DNA of 43,087 nt from Bacteroidota bacterium (GTDB lineage Bacteria > Bacteroidota > Ignavibacteria > Ignavibacteriales > Ignavibacteriaceae): assembly GCA_022562275.1 (NCBI GenBank), contig JADFPP010000023.1, positions 1-43,087 of the forward strand. The letters run 5' to 3'. The translations under genes and the position numbers were made by a program. Numbering within the stretch: the first letter of the stretch is position 1; each line of letters opens with the position of its first letter. Below, one piece after another: positions 17,077 to 26,726 of this stretch. A model generated the notes under the pieces. The model was given only the letters and a program-made list of their open reading frames with translations. It was not told where the DNA came from and did no database searches.

Positions 17077-17103
17077 ATTATAGATTTATTAATTATTAAT
17101 GAG

Positions 17104-17736
17104 TTAATTCTCTGAAGACGCTGTTATTCTGGTAAAGCTGTTTTCCCTTAATAATTTAATTATCCTGTATGATACATAAGCGAAAATAGGTGCAGCGACA
17201 ACATCTACAGTATAGTGTACATGCTGCAGAAGAACTGCTAATGCGACAATAGATGTAAAAATTAAAAAAATCACTTTTAGATATTTCTTATCCGCAATTA
17301 GAAAAAAAAGAAATAATGTTGCCGTATGACCCGAAAAGAAGAGGTCTTTTGTAAGAATATTGCCGGTGCCAAAAAATTGAACAAGAGGATCGTTAAGAGA
17401 AAGCATATTATCAGGTGCTTCAAGCGGGGTTACGTACATTACTATCATTCTGAAAATAAGAAGTAAAGAATAACTTTGCAGTGCAATAAAAAGAAGATCC
17501 GGTTTTGTGGCAAATTTTATTATTGCAATACCCAGCGATAAATAAATCAATCCAAAAATTAACCAGGTGAGATCAATTGGATCATAAATTTTTAGAATGG
17601 GGTCAGGAAGAACAACTCCGTGCCGCTGTTCAATAAATGAAAGAAAGTTTGAAAAGATTATTAAAATCGTAACGATTAAAAGCACAGTAATTACAATTTC
17701 AATCTTTCTATCAGTTAAAAAAACTTTCCATTTCAT
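17104..17736 (-). CDS. PAP2 / sphingomyelin-synthase-like membrane phosphotransferase
   Basis: 210 aa with about six membrane helices. The catalytic motifs are 'FFSGHTATLF' and 'HVHYTVDVVAAP'. The His-Tyr-Thr-x-Asp-Val arrangement is the D4 motif of the sphingomyelin synthase branch (PAP2_C) of the lipid phosphate phosphatase superfamily, where the two His and the Asp form the active site. Members of that branch move a phospho-headgroup between lipids or remove a lipid phosphate at the membrane surface. The gene lies 25 bases after the esterase and 27 bases before the 110-aa protein. Actual donor and acceptor lipids are unknown. Confidence 0.78.
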   Translation of the reverse strand: MKWKVFLTDRKIEIVITVLLIVTILIIFSNFLSFIEQRHGVVLPDPILKIYDPIDLTWLIFGLIYLSLGIAIIKFATKPDLLFIALQSYSLLLIFRMIVMYVTPLEAPDNMLSLNDPLVQFFGTGNILTKDLFFSGHTATLFLFFLIADKKYLKVIFLIFTSIVALAVLLQHVHYTVDVVAAPIFAYVSYRIIKLLRENSFTRITASSEN

Positions 17737-17761
17737 ACGGGAAATACGGATCCCATTGATA

Positions 17762-18493
17762 TTAGAAATTAATACTGCCTAAAAAGTAGGGAAGCATATC
17801 CCTCCAGGTTGGCCAGTCATGAGGCACATCATGACCCCATAGGTCCAGCCAGTGCTGTATACCTTTTGCATTGAGAATATCCGATAGTTTTCGTGATGCA
17901 TCAGGATCTTCATACGAGCCCTGCCCGCTTGCAATAATTATACTTTTATGTCTTAACATGTTCAGGATATTTTCATCGTTCCAGCGTGGAAGATAATCAA
18001 CAGGAGAATTAAAGTAGCAATTATCGTCGTAATATCCATTTGTATAAGTCTTCAGATCGTAATTACCGCTCATAGCAACAGTTCCTGCAAAAATATACGG
18101 ATTGCGCAGGAATAAATTTGCTGCATGTAAAGCTCCTAATGACGCTCCGGTAGTAATGATAGGGATGGAGGAAGAACCGAGCTGTCTGATAAATGGTGTT
18201 ACTTCCTCAGTTATATACTGGTTATATTGTTGATGCCGGATTGCCTTATGTGATGGGTGCATATTACTATTCAGCCAGCTTTCACTATTTATGCTGTTTA
18301 CAGAAAATGCTTTAAGCTTTCCATCGTTAATAAATGGAGCAATTGAGTCTATCAACTGAAATCTTTCATATTCAAGATAATCGGCAGCAGCAGTAGGAAA
18401 CATTAATAAAGCATATCCATAATGTCCGTAAACAACTATTTCCATTTCCTTATTTAAGTTTGGACTCCACCATTTGTGGATTTCTCTACGCAT
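17762..18493 (-). CDS. Alpha/beta-hydrolase, putative esterase
   Basis: 243 aa, cytoplasmic. The nucleophile elbow is 'TTGASLGALHAAN' (G-A-S-L-G), with a likely acid in 'YEDPDASRK' and a catalytic His in 'WGHDVPHDWPTW' near the C-terminus. Length and the N-terminal 'KWWSPNLNKEMEIVVYGHYG' fit the small putative-esterase group (esterase D-like, COG4947 type). It sits between the giant ligase/GNAT gene (87 bases upstream) and the PAP2-like gene (25 bases downstream), all on one strand, so an acyl-ester substrate linked to that pathway is a reasonable guess only. Confidence 0.8.
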   Translation of the reverse strand: MRREIHKWWSPNLNKEMEIVVYGHYGYALLMFPTAAADYLEYERFQLIDSIAPFINDGKLKAFSVNSINSESWLNSNMHPSHKAIRHQQYNQYITEEVTPFIRQLGSSSIPIITTGASLGALHAANLFLRNPYIFAGTVAMSGNYDLKTYTNGYYDDNCYFNSPVDYLPRWNDENILNMLRHKSIIIASGQGSYEDPDASRKLSDILNAKGIQHWLDLWGHDVPHDWPTWRDMLPYFLGSINF

Positions 18494-18580
18494 AGAACCT
18501 CCTGAAAATTTTTCTAATATTCATCTCACTGTTAAGTATTAATATTCATCGTTCGCCTGCTAACTACAATAGAAGTACAA

Positions 18581-21500
18581 TTAATTATTTTCTTTACTTT
18601 TTGCAAGATTTTTTACAAGACCTGAATATTTCCGTTCGATTGTAAATCCAAACTTATAAAAATATTCCGGTCTAAAAAATCCGGTGGTAACAAATTTATA
18701 GTGACTACTTTTTAACCTGTTGAACAATTCATTCATCAACGCCTCACTGATCCCTTTACGGCGGTATCTGTCGGAAACCACAATTTTTTCCATACGAGCA
18801 GTTTGATCATCTATACGTAGATAATATAAACCACCAATAATAAAACCTCTTTCAGAAAGTGCCGCAAGGAATTGATGCTCAGGACGGAAATGTACTAAGA
18901 GGTTTGATTCAAAAAATAATTGATGCAGTCGTGATATTTCTTTTGGTGAAATTGGATTTCTTATAAGGAATGGGTTTTGATCATCATCCAAAAGTTGAAC
19001 AACCAGATTGGATGGTATTTCTTCTTCACTGCCTACTCTCAATAATGTAGCTGAATCTGTAGGTTTCAAATATGGATAACTTAACCTGGCAAGAAAGAAC
19101 TTCTCCTTTTCACTCAGTTCAAATTGCATTTGAAGTCTGGAGATTAGATTTAAAGTTTCCTCTTTTGCCACTGACCTGTTACGTTGTTTCGTTGCAATTT
19201 CCCCCAGCGATTTTTTAAACGATGTATCCGAATTAATAAAAGCTGTTTCGAGAAAGAATATTGTTCTTGTGGAAGGATGTGTTTCTTCAAGTTGGAAGAG
19301 TTGATATGTCTCATACAATTCGTAAAGCATCTCTGCCTGTGCAGTAAAAGCCGCATTCACATTTAATTCCAACCATCTGTGAAATCTTTTAATTGCGAAA
19401 AATACCGGTTTCGGGATAAACAATTCCTTCTCGAGTTTATCGATAAATAGATTTAATCTTCTCCCGGTCTCTTCTTTTTCGGGGAAGTCCTGTAAAGATT
19501 TCAATTCCGCACCAAATTTTTTAAGCAGTATAAGCCCTTCGGTTTCACCCTCAACCTCAATCAGTCCCGAAAAAATATAATTCCAAATCGATTTCTTTTT
19601 CAGAAAATCATATTTATCAACAGTCTGTTTAACAAAAAGCAAATAAAAATTCTTGAAGAAATCTGATATTGAATCTGATTTGATTCTTTTTGAAACTGAA
19701 TAAAGTATAGTACCCGTCTGGTAATCATGAGTCGGGATTGAAATATTTTCGGGCAAAGGATTGGCTAATTCAATTTGATAGTTTGTTAATTTCCAAAATT
19801 GCATATAGGCAGCAGCGGCATTCCAAACAAAGTAAGTCCACAAATACTTTAGTCTCTGTATTTTTGCTTCTTCATTCTTCTTCACAGTTTTTAAAATAAA
19901 TCTCTTAACACTTTCTCTTGGTACAAACTCTTCAGTCCACAGATCATAATCTTCCCAATACCCGCCGAACATTGGAAGCAAACTTTCACCTGATATAGTT
20001 GTTGCCGGTAGTATCAGCCATTTAATTTCTTCTTTTATATGTGATGGAGGTAAGTTTTGTGCCAGATGAAGTGTAATATCATACCCACCTTGAAATCTTG
20101 TTTGCAGAATTACTCTGTAAATAGATTTATAAGATTTTGTTTCCAGGTGACTGATCCAAACTCCCCCTGGTAATATATTATCTAATCGCAGAATAAAACC
20201 TTTCGAAAAAAGAAAAATAGCCTCGCGAAGCACAGAGGTTTTTATTAATGCGTTTCTCATTCTTAACCTGTCTTCAGGATCGATACCCGAATCAAATGTT
20301 AGAACATCGTCCCATCCGTATTCTTTGCCGGTTTCCATATCTACCGAAACGGTTTGATTTTTTCCTAACACCAAGCGTAATCCTTGCTGTAAATTAGTAA
20401 GAATTGTATCTGCTTTTTGTTTTATTTTTTCAGACGAACTGAAAACCGCATACCGCATTACAAATCTTCTTATCTGCTTAAAGCTGGTTGGGTGTTTTAA
20501 ACTATGTTTCTCAAGAAGATCAAACAGAGATGATACGGGAGAAACCTCGTACGATTTTCCATTTTCAAGTTTTTCTATTTCCAGTTGTAATATCTCCTCT
20601 GCAATTTCAGGCAGCTCTTTACCACGTCCCAGGTTCACAATGAAATCGATAGTTTCTTTATTTAACAAATTGTGATCGAGACCGATGTATTGTAATAATA
20701 TTTTCTCAAAACTATTCTTACTCAGCTTAACAATTACAGCTTTAAACATTCGCCGCCGTGTTTCAATTGATTCGGTTAAATTCGGTCTGGACGTAATTTC
20801 TAAAGCAAACTGATAATTATAATTGGTTTCGTCCGCAAGAATTTTTTGTAAATAGTTAACTGCTTTGGTTTGGTTCTCAGAGTCGTTTGATTGCAGCATT
20901 AAATCAGCCGAATGAATACCTTCCAGCGAAAATTCTTTTTTTAAACTTATTATATTAAAAGTTTTCTGTAGTTCGGGGTCGATGATAACATTTCGATTCG
21001 AAGAGTGATACCTTATACTTTCATGTACCGATTGCAGCCTGTACCATTGGTATATTGATTTACCGGTGAAGTTTAAAAGCTCATTGTTGCCAATCCAGTA
21101 ATAGGGATTTGTAAGGAGCATTTGCATGTCAATATATTCAGAATTTATTGTATAATTATAGCTCCCAATCCTGAATACATTTGAGTCGGCGGGAAGTTTT
21201 TCAATTGTCAGCAATGCATTTATTTTGGGGATTTCTATGCCAGATTTTCCGCCAATAATATCTCTGCTCAGGCATCCTTTTTCTCTAAGGAACCAATTAG
21301 GAACTCGAACCTCAATATTATTAACATCAATACTGATATAATTTTTTGTGTACATCGTTTCTATAACTTCATCAAAATTTTGCTCAATCACTCTTCTCTT
21401 ATAAGTTCCTTTCGGAGTCAATTCACCATGTTCTGCGGAGAAAAGGCGTTCAATTATGCGGAAGTCTAATATCCTCTCAAATGGGGCAAGAAATTTATTT

Positions 21501-23419
21501 ACAGTAACAATAAGTGAAGAGAAATATTCCAGTTTTTGTTTCTCGTTTAATTTTTTTAATGATGATTTATTAATTTCATAATCCGGGTAAATGAGCACAG
21601 TGTTGAATGGTTTGTGATCGCCAACCAGGAAAACCTGCTTTACATTCTTGAATTCTCTAAAGAAATTTTCTATTTTTTGCGGAGCTATAGTTTCCCCTTT
21701 TATATTTTTATATATCTCCTTTTTTCTGTCTATTATTTCAATAAAGCCATCTTCATCCATTTTCATAATATCTCCGGTGGGGAGCCAGCCGCCGTCAATA
21801 AAAGTATCCTTTACCGGGGTTTTATAGTAACCCATCATAACGTAATGTCCTTTGATTAGCACTTCACTATCTTCGCCAAGCTTTATTTCAATTCCGGGCA
21901 AAGTTGAACCAAGAGAATTTTCTTTATATTTAGATGGCGGAGTCATAGTTACTCCTCCTGTAGCCTCGGTCATGCCAAAACCACTCATCAATTCAATTTC
22001 GTAACTCTGAAAAAATTTAAATACATCTGAGGGTAAATATCCCGCAGCCGAAAGTCCCCACTTTAATTTTCCACCTGTTAGTCCTTTAACTGTGCTCTTT
22101 ATATCATCGTAACTATCCAGTTCTATATCAACCTTATAGCTTACCTGTTCATAAAGCTGCATCCATTTTTTAGGAATACTTATAAAGATAGTTGGATGTA
22201 CAAGCTGCATATTTGCAATCATTGTTTCTACAGCGGGATTTTCCATAAAACAATACTCTGCACCCCAAAAGATGCTTCCCATCATCTCAAGCCATCTGCC
22301 AAAAGTATGAAACAACGGGAGGAAAGATAGGTATCGGTCTTTATCACCGATTTCAGGCAGTGCCATAGCACGACAGAATCTTTTGTAAACTATATTCATC
22401 TGTGAGAACATTATTCCTTTAGGCTCACCTGTCGTACCCGAGGTGTACATTATTGTTGCCAGCGAATTCATTGTAATATTGTTTTTCAGCATATTGATAT
22501 CATTGTCTGTAATATTTTTGCCTGATTCAATAAACTCATTGAACGAGATAACCCAATCCTCAGCACTTGTTCCGTATAGAAGTATTACCTGTTTTAAATA
22601 AATTAATTCGATTTTTATTGATTTAACCTTTGCTAATTGCTTCTCATCATGTACAATAAGAAGTGGAGACTGCGTTTGATTAAGCATAAATTTTATATGG
22701 TCAGTTACAGAGTTGGCGGGTATCATTACATTCACTATACCCGTTGTTAAACATGCAAGATCAAGCAGTGGCATATAAGGGCTGTTTTCTAATAGAAATG
22801 TAATTTTTACAGAATTTGAATCTTCGTCTTTTATTAAGCTGTAAAAGGAATGCGAATATTTCGAAACATTTTTATTTACTTCATTCCAGCTTATTTTATC
22901 AACTGTATTACCCTTGATTAGTTTAAATAGAGGCTTATCCCCATATTCTCTAACCCTTTGATTAAACAGAACACTAACATTGTAGTTGCTTGAGGAAATT
23001 AAATTAAAAACCAGAGCCTCCCATTTTTTCTCTTTGTATATTTTTTTTAGAAGAGAAGATGTGCGGAATATATTTAAGTATTCGTGTATTAGAAGAACTA
23101 AATTTTCATTAGCTGGATTAACGTTAATTTCTTCATGTATAAAAAGACCAAATTTATAAAAGATTTCTTTATCTAAAGAAAACATCAGTGAATCAGCAAA
23201 ATTACCTGCGGATACAACCTCAAAAACTTCGCACCATAATTTTACCAGTTCATTGTCCGTACTAATTAATTTATCCCTTATTGTTTCATTAAGTTCATCT
23301 TCAAGCTGTTTGAATAGATAATTAAGATCCGACTCCTCAAGTGCGGCTTTGCCTGAAAATAGTTTTTCCTTTATTAGGGTAAGATTCTCACTTTTTATTT
23401 TAGCTTGATGCTGGTTCAT
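18581..23419 (-). CDS. Giant acyl-adenylate ligase fused to a GNAT acetyltransferase
   Basis: 1612 aa. Residues about 1-140 are helical with no known motif. About 150-690 is a full adenylation (AMP-binding, long-chain acyl-CoA ligase type) domain: 'YTSGTTGEPKG' 325-335, 'GFGMTEATG' 480-488, 'TGD' 548-550, 'IIDRKKEIYK' 562-571 and the catalytic-lysine loop 'TPKGTYKR' 668-675. About 700-1440 is a long region I do not recognise; it begins with helical-repeat-like sequence and then has a motif-rich block ('FGGYWEDYDLWTEEFVP', 'WTYFVWNAAAAYMQFW'). The C-terminus (about 1450-1600) is a GNAT acyltransferase with 'VVSDRYRRKGISEAL' as the CoA-binding motif A. The enzyme can plausibly activate a fatty acid and later acylate something. 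It heads the run with the esterase and PAP2-like genes. Confidence 0.88.
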   Translation of the reverse strand: MNQHQAKIKSENLTLIKEKLFSGKAALEESDLNYLFKQLEDELNETIRDKLISTDNELVKLWCEVFEVVSAGNFADSLMFSLDKEIFYKFGLFIHEEINVNPANENLVLLIHEYLNIFRTSSLLKKIYKEKKWEALVFNLISSSNYNVSVLFNQRVREYGDKPLFKLIKGNTVDKISWNEVNKNVSKYSHSFYSLIKDEDSNSVKITFLLENSPYMPLLDLACLTTGIVNVMIPANSVTDHIKFMLNQTQSPLLIVHDEKQLAKVKSIKIELIYLKQVILLYGTSAEDWVISFNEFIESGKNITDNDINMLKNNITMNSLATIMYTSGTTGEPKGIMFSQMNIVYKRFCRAMALPEIGDKDRYLSFLPLFHTFGRWLEMMGSIFWGAEYCFMENPAVETMIANMQLVHPTIFISIPKKWMQLYEQVSYKVDIELDSYDDIKSTVKGLTGGKLKWGLSAAGYLPSDVFKFFQSYEIELMSGFGMTEATGGVTMTPPSKYKENSLGSTLPGIEIKLGEDSEVLIKGHYVMMGYYKTPVKDTFIDGGWLPTGDIMKMDEDGFIEIIDRKKEIYKNIKGETIAPQKIENFFREFKNVKQVFLVGDHKPFNTVLIYPDYEINKSSLKKLNEKQKLEYFSSLIVTVNKFLAPFERILDFRIIERLFSAEHGELTPKGTYKRRVIEQNFDEVIETMYTKNYISIDVNNIEVRVPNWFLREKGCLSRDIIGGKSGIEIPKINALLTIEKLPADSNVFRIGSYNYTINSEYIDMQMLLTNPYYWIGNNELLNFTGKSIYQWYRLQSVHESIRYHSSNRNVIIDPELQKTFNIISLKKEFSLEGIHSADLMLQSNDSENQTKAVNYLQKILADETNYNYQFALEITSRPNLTESIETRRRMFKAVIVKLSKNSFEKILLQYIGLDHNLLNKETIDFIVNLGRGKELPEIAEEILQLEIEKLENGKSYEVSPVSSLFDLLEKHSLKHPTSFKQIRRFVMRYAVFSSSEKIKQKADTILTNLQQGLRLVLGKNQTVSVDMETGKEYGWDDVLTFDSGIDPEDRLRMRNALIKTSVLREAIFLFSKGFILRLDNILPGGVWISHLETKSYKSIYRVILQTRFQGGYDITLHLAQNLPPSHIKEEIKWLILPATTISGESLLPMFGGYWEDYDLWTEEFVPRESVKRFILKTVKKNEEAKIQRLKYLWTYFVWNAAAAYMQFWKLTNYQIELANPLPENISIPTHDYQTGTILYSVSKRIKSDSISDFFKNFYLLFVKQTVDKYDFLKKKSIWNYIFSGLIEVEGETEGLILLKKFGAELKSLQDFPEKEETGRRLNLFIDKLEKELFIPKPVFFAIKRFHRWLELNVNAAFTAQAEMLYELYETYQLFQLEETHPSTRTIFFLETAFINSDTSFKKSLGEIATKQRNRSVAKEETLNLISRLQMQFELSEKEKFFLARLSYPYLKPTDSATLLRVGSEEEIPSNLVVQLLDDDQNPFLIRNPISPKEISRLHQLFFESNLLVHFRPEHQFLAALSERGFIIGGLYYLRIDDQTARMEKIVVSDRYRRKGISEALMNELFNRLKSSHYKFVTTGFFRPEYFYKFGFTIERKYSGLVKNLAKSKENN

Positions 23420-23600
23420 CCTTTTTCCGAAAAGTTTTTCAATTTAATATTAAAAAATAAGGATTTGTTGTGAGTTTTAGGCATCCGTCTTAAAATAACG
23501 TAACGAAAATCCTGCCCGCAAGCAAGTATAAGAAATGAAATGCTAAGTAGAAATAGAATAACATTTGTTTGAGACTGAATCAAAAGTAAGTTGATTTAGA
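23420..23600. other. Upstream region of the giant ligase gene
   Basis: Short AT-rich gap that should hold the promoter of the 23419-16744 run. No gene seen. Confidence 0.4.
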
Positions 23601-23722
23601 GTTTCTTCGTGTCTCGGTGACTTAGTGGCAAGTAAATTCTTTAGTAATTAGACAATGTTAAAGTTTTTGCTACCAAGACTCTAACAAACCGACGGCAGGC
23701 GGGGACACAAAGGGTTACAGAG
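23601..23722. repeat. Second copy of the 'CTTAGTG/CACAAAG' dispersed palindrome
   Basis: Begins GTTTCTTCGTGTCTCGGTGA, then CTTAGTGGCAA, and ends GGGGACACAAAGGGTTACAG, with an inserted CGACGGCAGGCGGG stretch. It resembles 11444-11540 in both arms and lies between the ligase and citrate synthase genes. Confidence 0.55.
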
Positions 23723-23755
23723 AACTTTTGAGACAACCTTCAATAGCTAATGAAA

Positions 23756-25063
23756 TTATTTTTTTATACCTGCAACTTCTTCAAGCATAGCTGTGGTTAT
23801 TGATTTCGGTCTTTCAATCGGATAACCAAGTGCACGATCCCAGATAATATTTGCAAGTACACCAAATGCCCTGCCGACACCAAACAGTACAGTATAGTAA
23901 TCATATTCAGTTAAACCATAATGCCATTGGATTACTCCGGATTGAGCATCAACATTTGGCCAGGGATTTTTTGCTTTACCCTGTTCCTGTAAAATAGGCG
24001 GCGTTACTTTGTATAGCACATCCACAAATTTGAATATCGGATCATCGGGTAAATGCTTAAGACAGAAGTCTCTTTGTGCCTGGTAACGCGGATCGGTTTT
24101 TCTTAATACGGCATGACCAAATCCCGGTATTACCTGACCGGAGTTCAAAGTATCCCAGACGAATTTCTTCATCTCTTCTTCAGTAGGAATTTTTCCGCCC
24201 ATCTTTTCCATAACACCCTGTATCCAGCGTAGTACCTCCTCGTTAGCTAAACCATGCAACGGTCCTGCAAGTCCGCCTATCATTGCAGAGATTGAATAAT
24301 AAACATCCGACAGTGCACTGGCAACGAGATGTCCTGTATGGGCACTAACATTACCGCTTTCGTGATCACTATGAAGTATGAAATATAACCTCGCAACCTC
24401 ATCGTAGGGTTTATCGATGCCCATCATATGTGCAAAGTTACCGCCGAGATCCAAACTTGTATCCGGTTTAATAATTTCATCATCTTTGTATTTATATCTG
24501 TAAATAAATGCAGCTATTTGCGGAAGTTTAGCCAGAAGATTCATCGCATCTTCGTAGGTCGGTTTCCATAAATCCATTTTACTAAGACCGGCACTGTATT
24601 CCTTTACGAATTCAGATTCTCTTTCCAATGAAAGTATAGCAGTAGAAAACATTACCATTGGATGAGAATCCTTTGGCAAAGTACGAATCACATCAAATAC
24701 ATATTTTGGAACGTGCTGCCGTTTATTGAATTCTTCGGCAACATCTTTTACGTCCTCGTTGCCCGGGATTTCGCCGGTTAGCAGAAGATAAAAGAATCCC
24801 TCCACGTACGGCATTTCACTGCCCGGAACTTTCGGCAGCTTTTCCAGGGTTTCTGGTATAGTATAACCGCGGAACCTGATTCCTTCAAAAGGATCTAAAT
24901 AAGAGATATCGGTAGTTAAACATTTAACTCCGCGGGCTCCGCCTATTACCTGGGAGATTGATACTTCACCAACCTTAACATCTCCATATTCCTTAAGCAG
25001 TTTCCTGGTTCTTGGACGCCAGCTTTCAATTTTTTCGGACAAATGTTTTTTTAATAGTGACAT
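23756..25063 (-). CDS. gltA: Citrate synthase, eukaryote-type
   Basis: 435 aa. Catalytic residues are visible: His in 'GPLHGLANEEVL', His in 'PGFGHAVLRKTDPRY' and Asp in 'NVDAQSGVIQWHYG'. The oxaloacetate-side motif 'SDHESGNVSAHTGHLV' is also present. Length and the 'GFGHAVLRKTDPRY' form place it with the mitochondrial-like (type I) enzymes found in several Bacteroidota/Chlorobi relatives rather than the NADH-inhibited GltA of E. coli. It condenses acetyl-CoA and oxaloacetate in the TCA cycle. The start has a strong AGGGAGG box six bases upstream. Stand-alone gene. Confidence 0.95.
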   Translation of the reverse strand: MSLLKKHLSEKIESWRPRTRKLLKEYGDVKVGEVSISQVIGGARGVKCLTTDISYLDPFEGIRFRGYTIPETLEKLPKVPGSEMPYVEGFFYLLLTGEIPGNEDVKDVAEEFNKRQHVPKYVFDVIRTLPKDSHPMVMFSTAILSLERESEFVKEYSAGLSKMDLWKPTYEDAMNLLAKLPQIAAFIYRYKYKDDEIIKPDTSLDLGGNFAHMMGIDKPYDEVARLYFILHSDHESGNVSAHTGHLVASALSDVYYSISAMIGGLAGPLHGLANEEVLRWIQGVMEKMGGKIPTEEEMKKFVWDTLNSGQVIPGFGHAVLRKTDPRYQAQRDFCLKHLPDDPIFKFVDVLYKVTPPILQEQGKAKNPWPNVDAQSGVIQWHYGLTEYDYYTVLFGVGRAFGVLANIIWDRALGYPIERPKSITTAMLEEVAGIKK

Positions 25064-25239
25064 AATTTCCTCCCTTTTTAAATTATAAAATAGATTAGCA
25101 ATTTGAATTGTATTTCTTTTGTGTTTATTTGGGGTATTCTATATCGATAATATAAAATATAAAGCTTATAAAACATTCAATATCTCCTCTCAAAAAAAAA
25201 ACAAATTTACGTTATTAAAAATATCAATTATTTATACTA

Positions 25240-26604
25240 TTAAGCAAATAATAATTCTTTACCTATGCCTGCCGTATAAACTTTAATTGCATTATTCATT
25301 TTGATAATTGATGCACCCATCCAATCAATCGCTTCCGGATTGCCGTGAACCAACACTACGTTATCAGGATTTAATCTTTTCACTATCTCCAGAAGTTCTT
25401 CTCTTTTTGAATGTGCAGAGAAATTAAAATTGTTAATATCGCATTGGACTTTTACTTCCTTTTCAGTATCAGTTAATATTATGCTATCGCCTTTTCTTGC
25501 TTTGGCAACTTTATAACCAGGGGTGTTTTCATCCATATAACCAACCGTAAAGATGGCTGAGCCGTGTTGTGTTAACCATCTTTTTGAAAGTTTAAAAGAA
25601 ACAGTGGATTCTATCATCATACCGCTTGAGGCAATAATTATTGAAGGATATATGAATAAATCCTCCGTACTGTTTATTTCAAAAATACTTTTTTGCGGCA
25701 CATCGTGAAGAATAAGTTCAATTTCTTTCCTGTTAACCACGTACCTGTTATAATCATAAATCCGGTTTATTTTCTTCCCGATTCCGCCGGTATAGATATC
25801 TGCCCTGGTAAGTTTACCCATTTCCATCCGGGTATAGATAGTGGTTAATATTTCCTGCATTTTGCCTAAAGAGAATACGGGAATTAAAACTGATCCACCC
25901 CTGTTGATAACATTATTTAATGATGAAACAAAAATGTTTATTTCATCTTCCCATTGTCTCAGCTCCGATGAATCAGTTGCACCATAAGTACATTCAAGAA
26001 CAATCGTTTTAACTTTTAATTTGGGAAGAGATGCTCCGTTCAAGATAGATTGACAAGATAGATTTATATCTCCCGAATAAAAGAAATTTATATCATCATA
26101 TTTAATTAATATTCCAGCTGAGCCAAGAACGTGACCGGCATCGTAAAATTCCGCTGTTACTACAGAACCGCGGGCGGCTTTTAACCCGGTAATATCGAAT
26201 TGATCATTATATGATTTGTAATCTATAGATTTAATTAGAAGATCAACTTCATCATGCGAATAAATGTTGAATGATTTATCTTCGATCTGCTGCCCTAAAA
26301 TAGATATTGCATTATGCAAAGTTAACTCCGCTATGGCGCGTGTTTGGGGAGTTGTAACAATTTTAAGATGAGGAAATTTTTTTATTAGAAATGGAAGTGC
26401 ATTAATATGATCTTGATGAGCGTGAGATATTAAAACATAATCAAGCGTTTTATTTTCTAATAGTTCAAACTTTGGTAATGCGTTTAATCCTGTTTTCTTT
26501 GGGTGCATACCGCAATCGAGTATAATTCCCGATCCGTTGATGTTTAGATAATAGCAATTGGCTCCTATTTCATCTGCTCCGCCTAAAGGAAGAAATGTTA
26601 TCAT
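25240..26604 (-). CDS. Metallo-beta-lactamase fold / beta-CASP exonuclease-like protein
   Basis: 454 aa. Metal motifs are present in order: 'GANCYYLNINGSGIILDCG' (motif 1 Asp), 'ISHAHQDHINALP' (HxHxDH), 'YDAGHVLGSAGI', 'FFYSGDINLS' and a C-terminal 'FNFSAHSKREELLEIV' plus 'VVLVHGNPEA', which are beta-CASP and RMMBL features. Family members are RNA or DNA endo/exonucleases (CPSF73, RNase J relatives) that use two zincs. It is shorter than RNase J and lacks its C-terminal domain. No operon partner is close, so the substrate is unknown. Confidence 0.85.
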   Translation of the reverse strand: MITFLPLGGADEIGANCYYLNINGSGIILDCGMHPKKTGLNALPKFELLENKTLDYVLISHAHQDHINALPFLIKKFPHLKIVTTPQTRAIAELTLHNAISILGQQIEDKSFNIYSHDEVDLLIKSIDYKSYNDQFDITGLKAARGSVVTAEFYDAGHVLGSAGILIKYDDINFFYSGDINLSCQSILNGASLPKLKVKTIVLECTYGATDSSELRQWEDEINIFVSSLNNVINRGGSVLIPVFSLGKMQEILTTIYTRMEMGKLTRADIYTGGIGKKINRIYDYNRYVVNRKEIELILHDVPQKSIFEINSTEDLFIYPSIIIASSGMMIESTVSFKLSKRWLTQHGSAIFTVGYMDENTPGYKVAKARKGDSIILTDTEKEVKVQCDINNFNFSAHSKREELLEIVKRLNPDNVVLVHGNPEAIDWMGASIIKMNNAIKVYTAGIGKELLFA

Positions 26605-26664
26605 TTAATCAACATTTATATTTATCTGTTTATAATTCTGGTTTTCGCCATATGGTTAAGTAGG

Positions 26665-26697
26665 ACTGCATGGTTGTATGGCTGCATGGCTGTATGC
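26665..26697. repeat. Short imperfect tandem repeat
   Basis: Four back-to-back units of about 8 bases of the type CTGCATGG / TTGTATGG / CTGCATGG / CTGTATG, between the beta-CASP gene and the 242-aa exported protein. No coding or known regulatory role seen. Confidence 0.45.
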
Positions 26698-26726
26698 TGG
26701 ACAGGCGTGGTTGTTTGTAAACACTT

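Noticed and set aside
26665-26697. CRISPR-like short repeats
   Set aside because: Units are about 8 bases, imperfect and without spacers; no array with 25-40-base repeats exists in the window.
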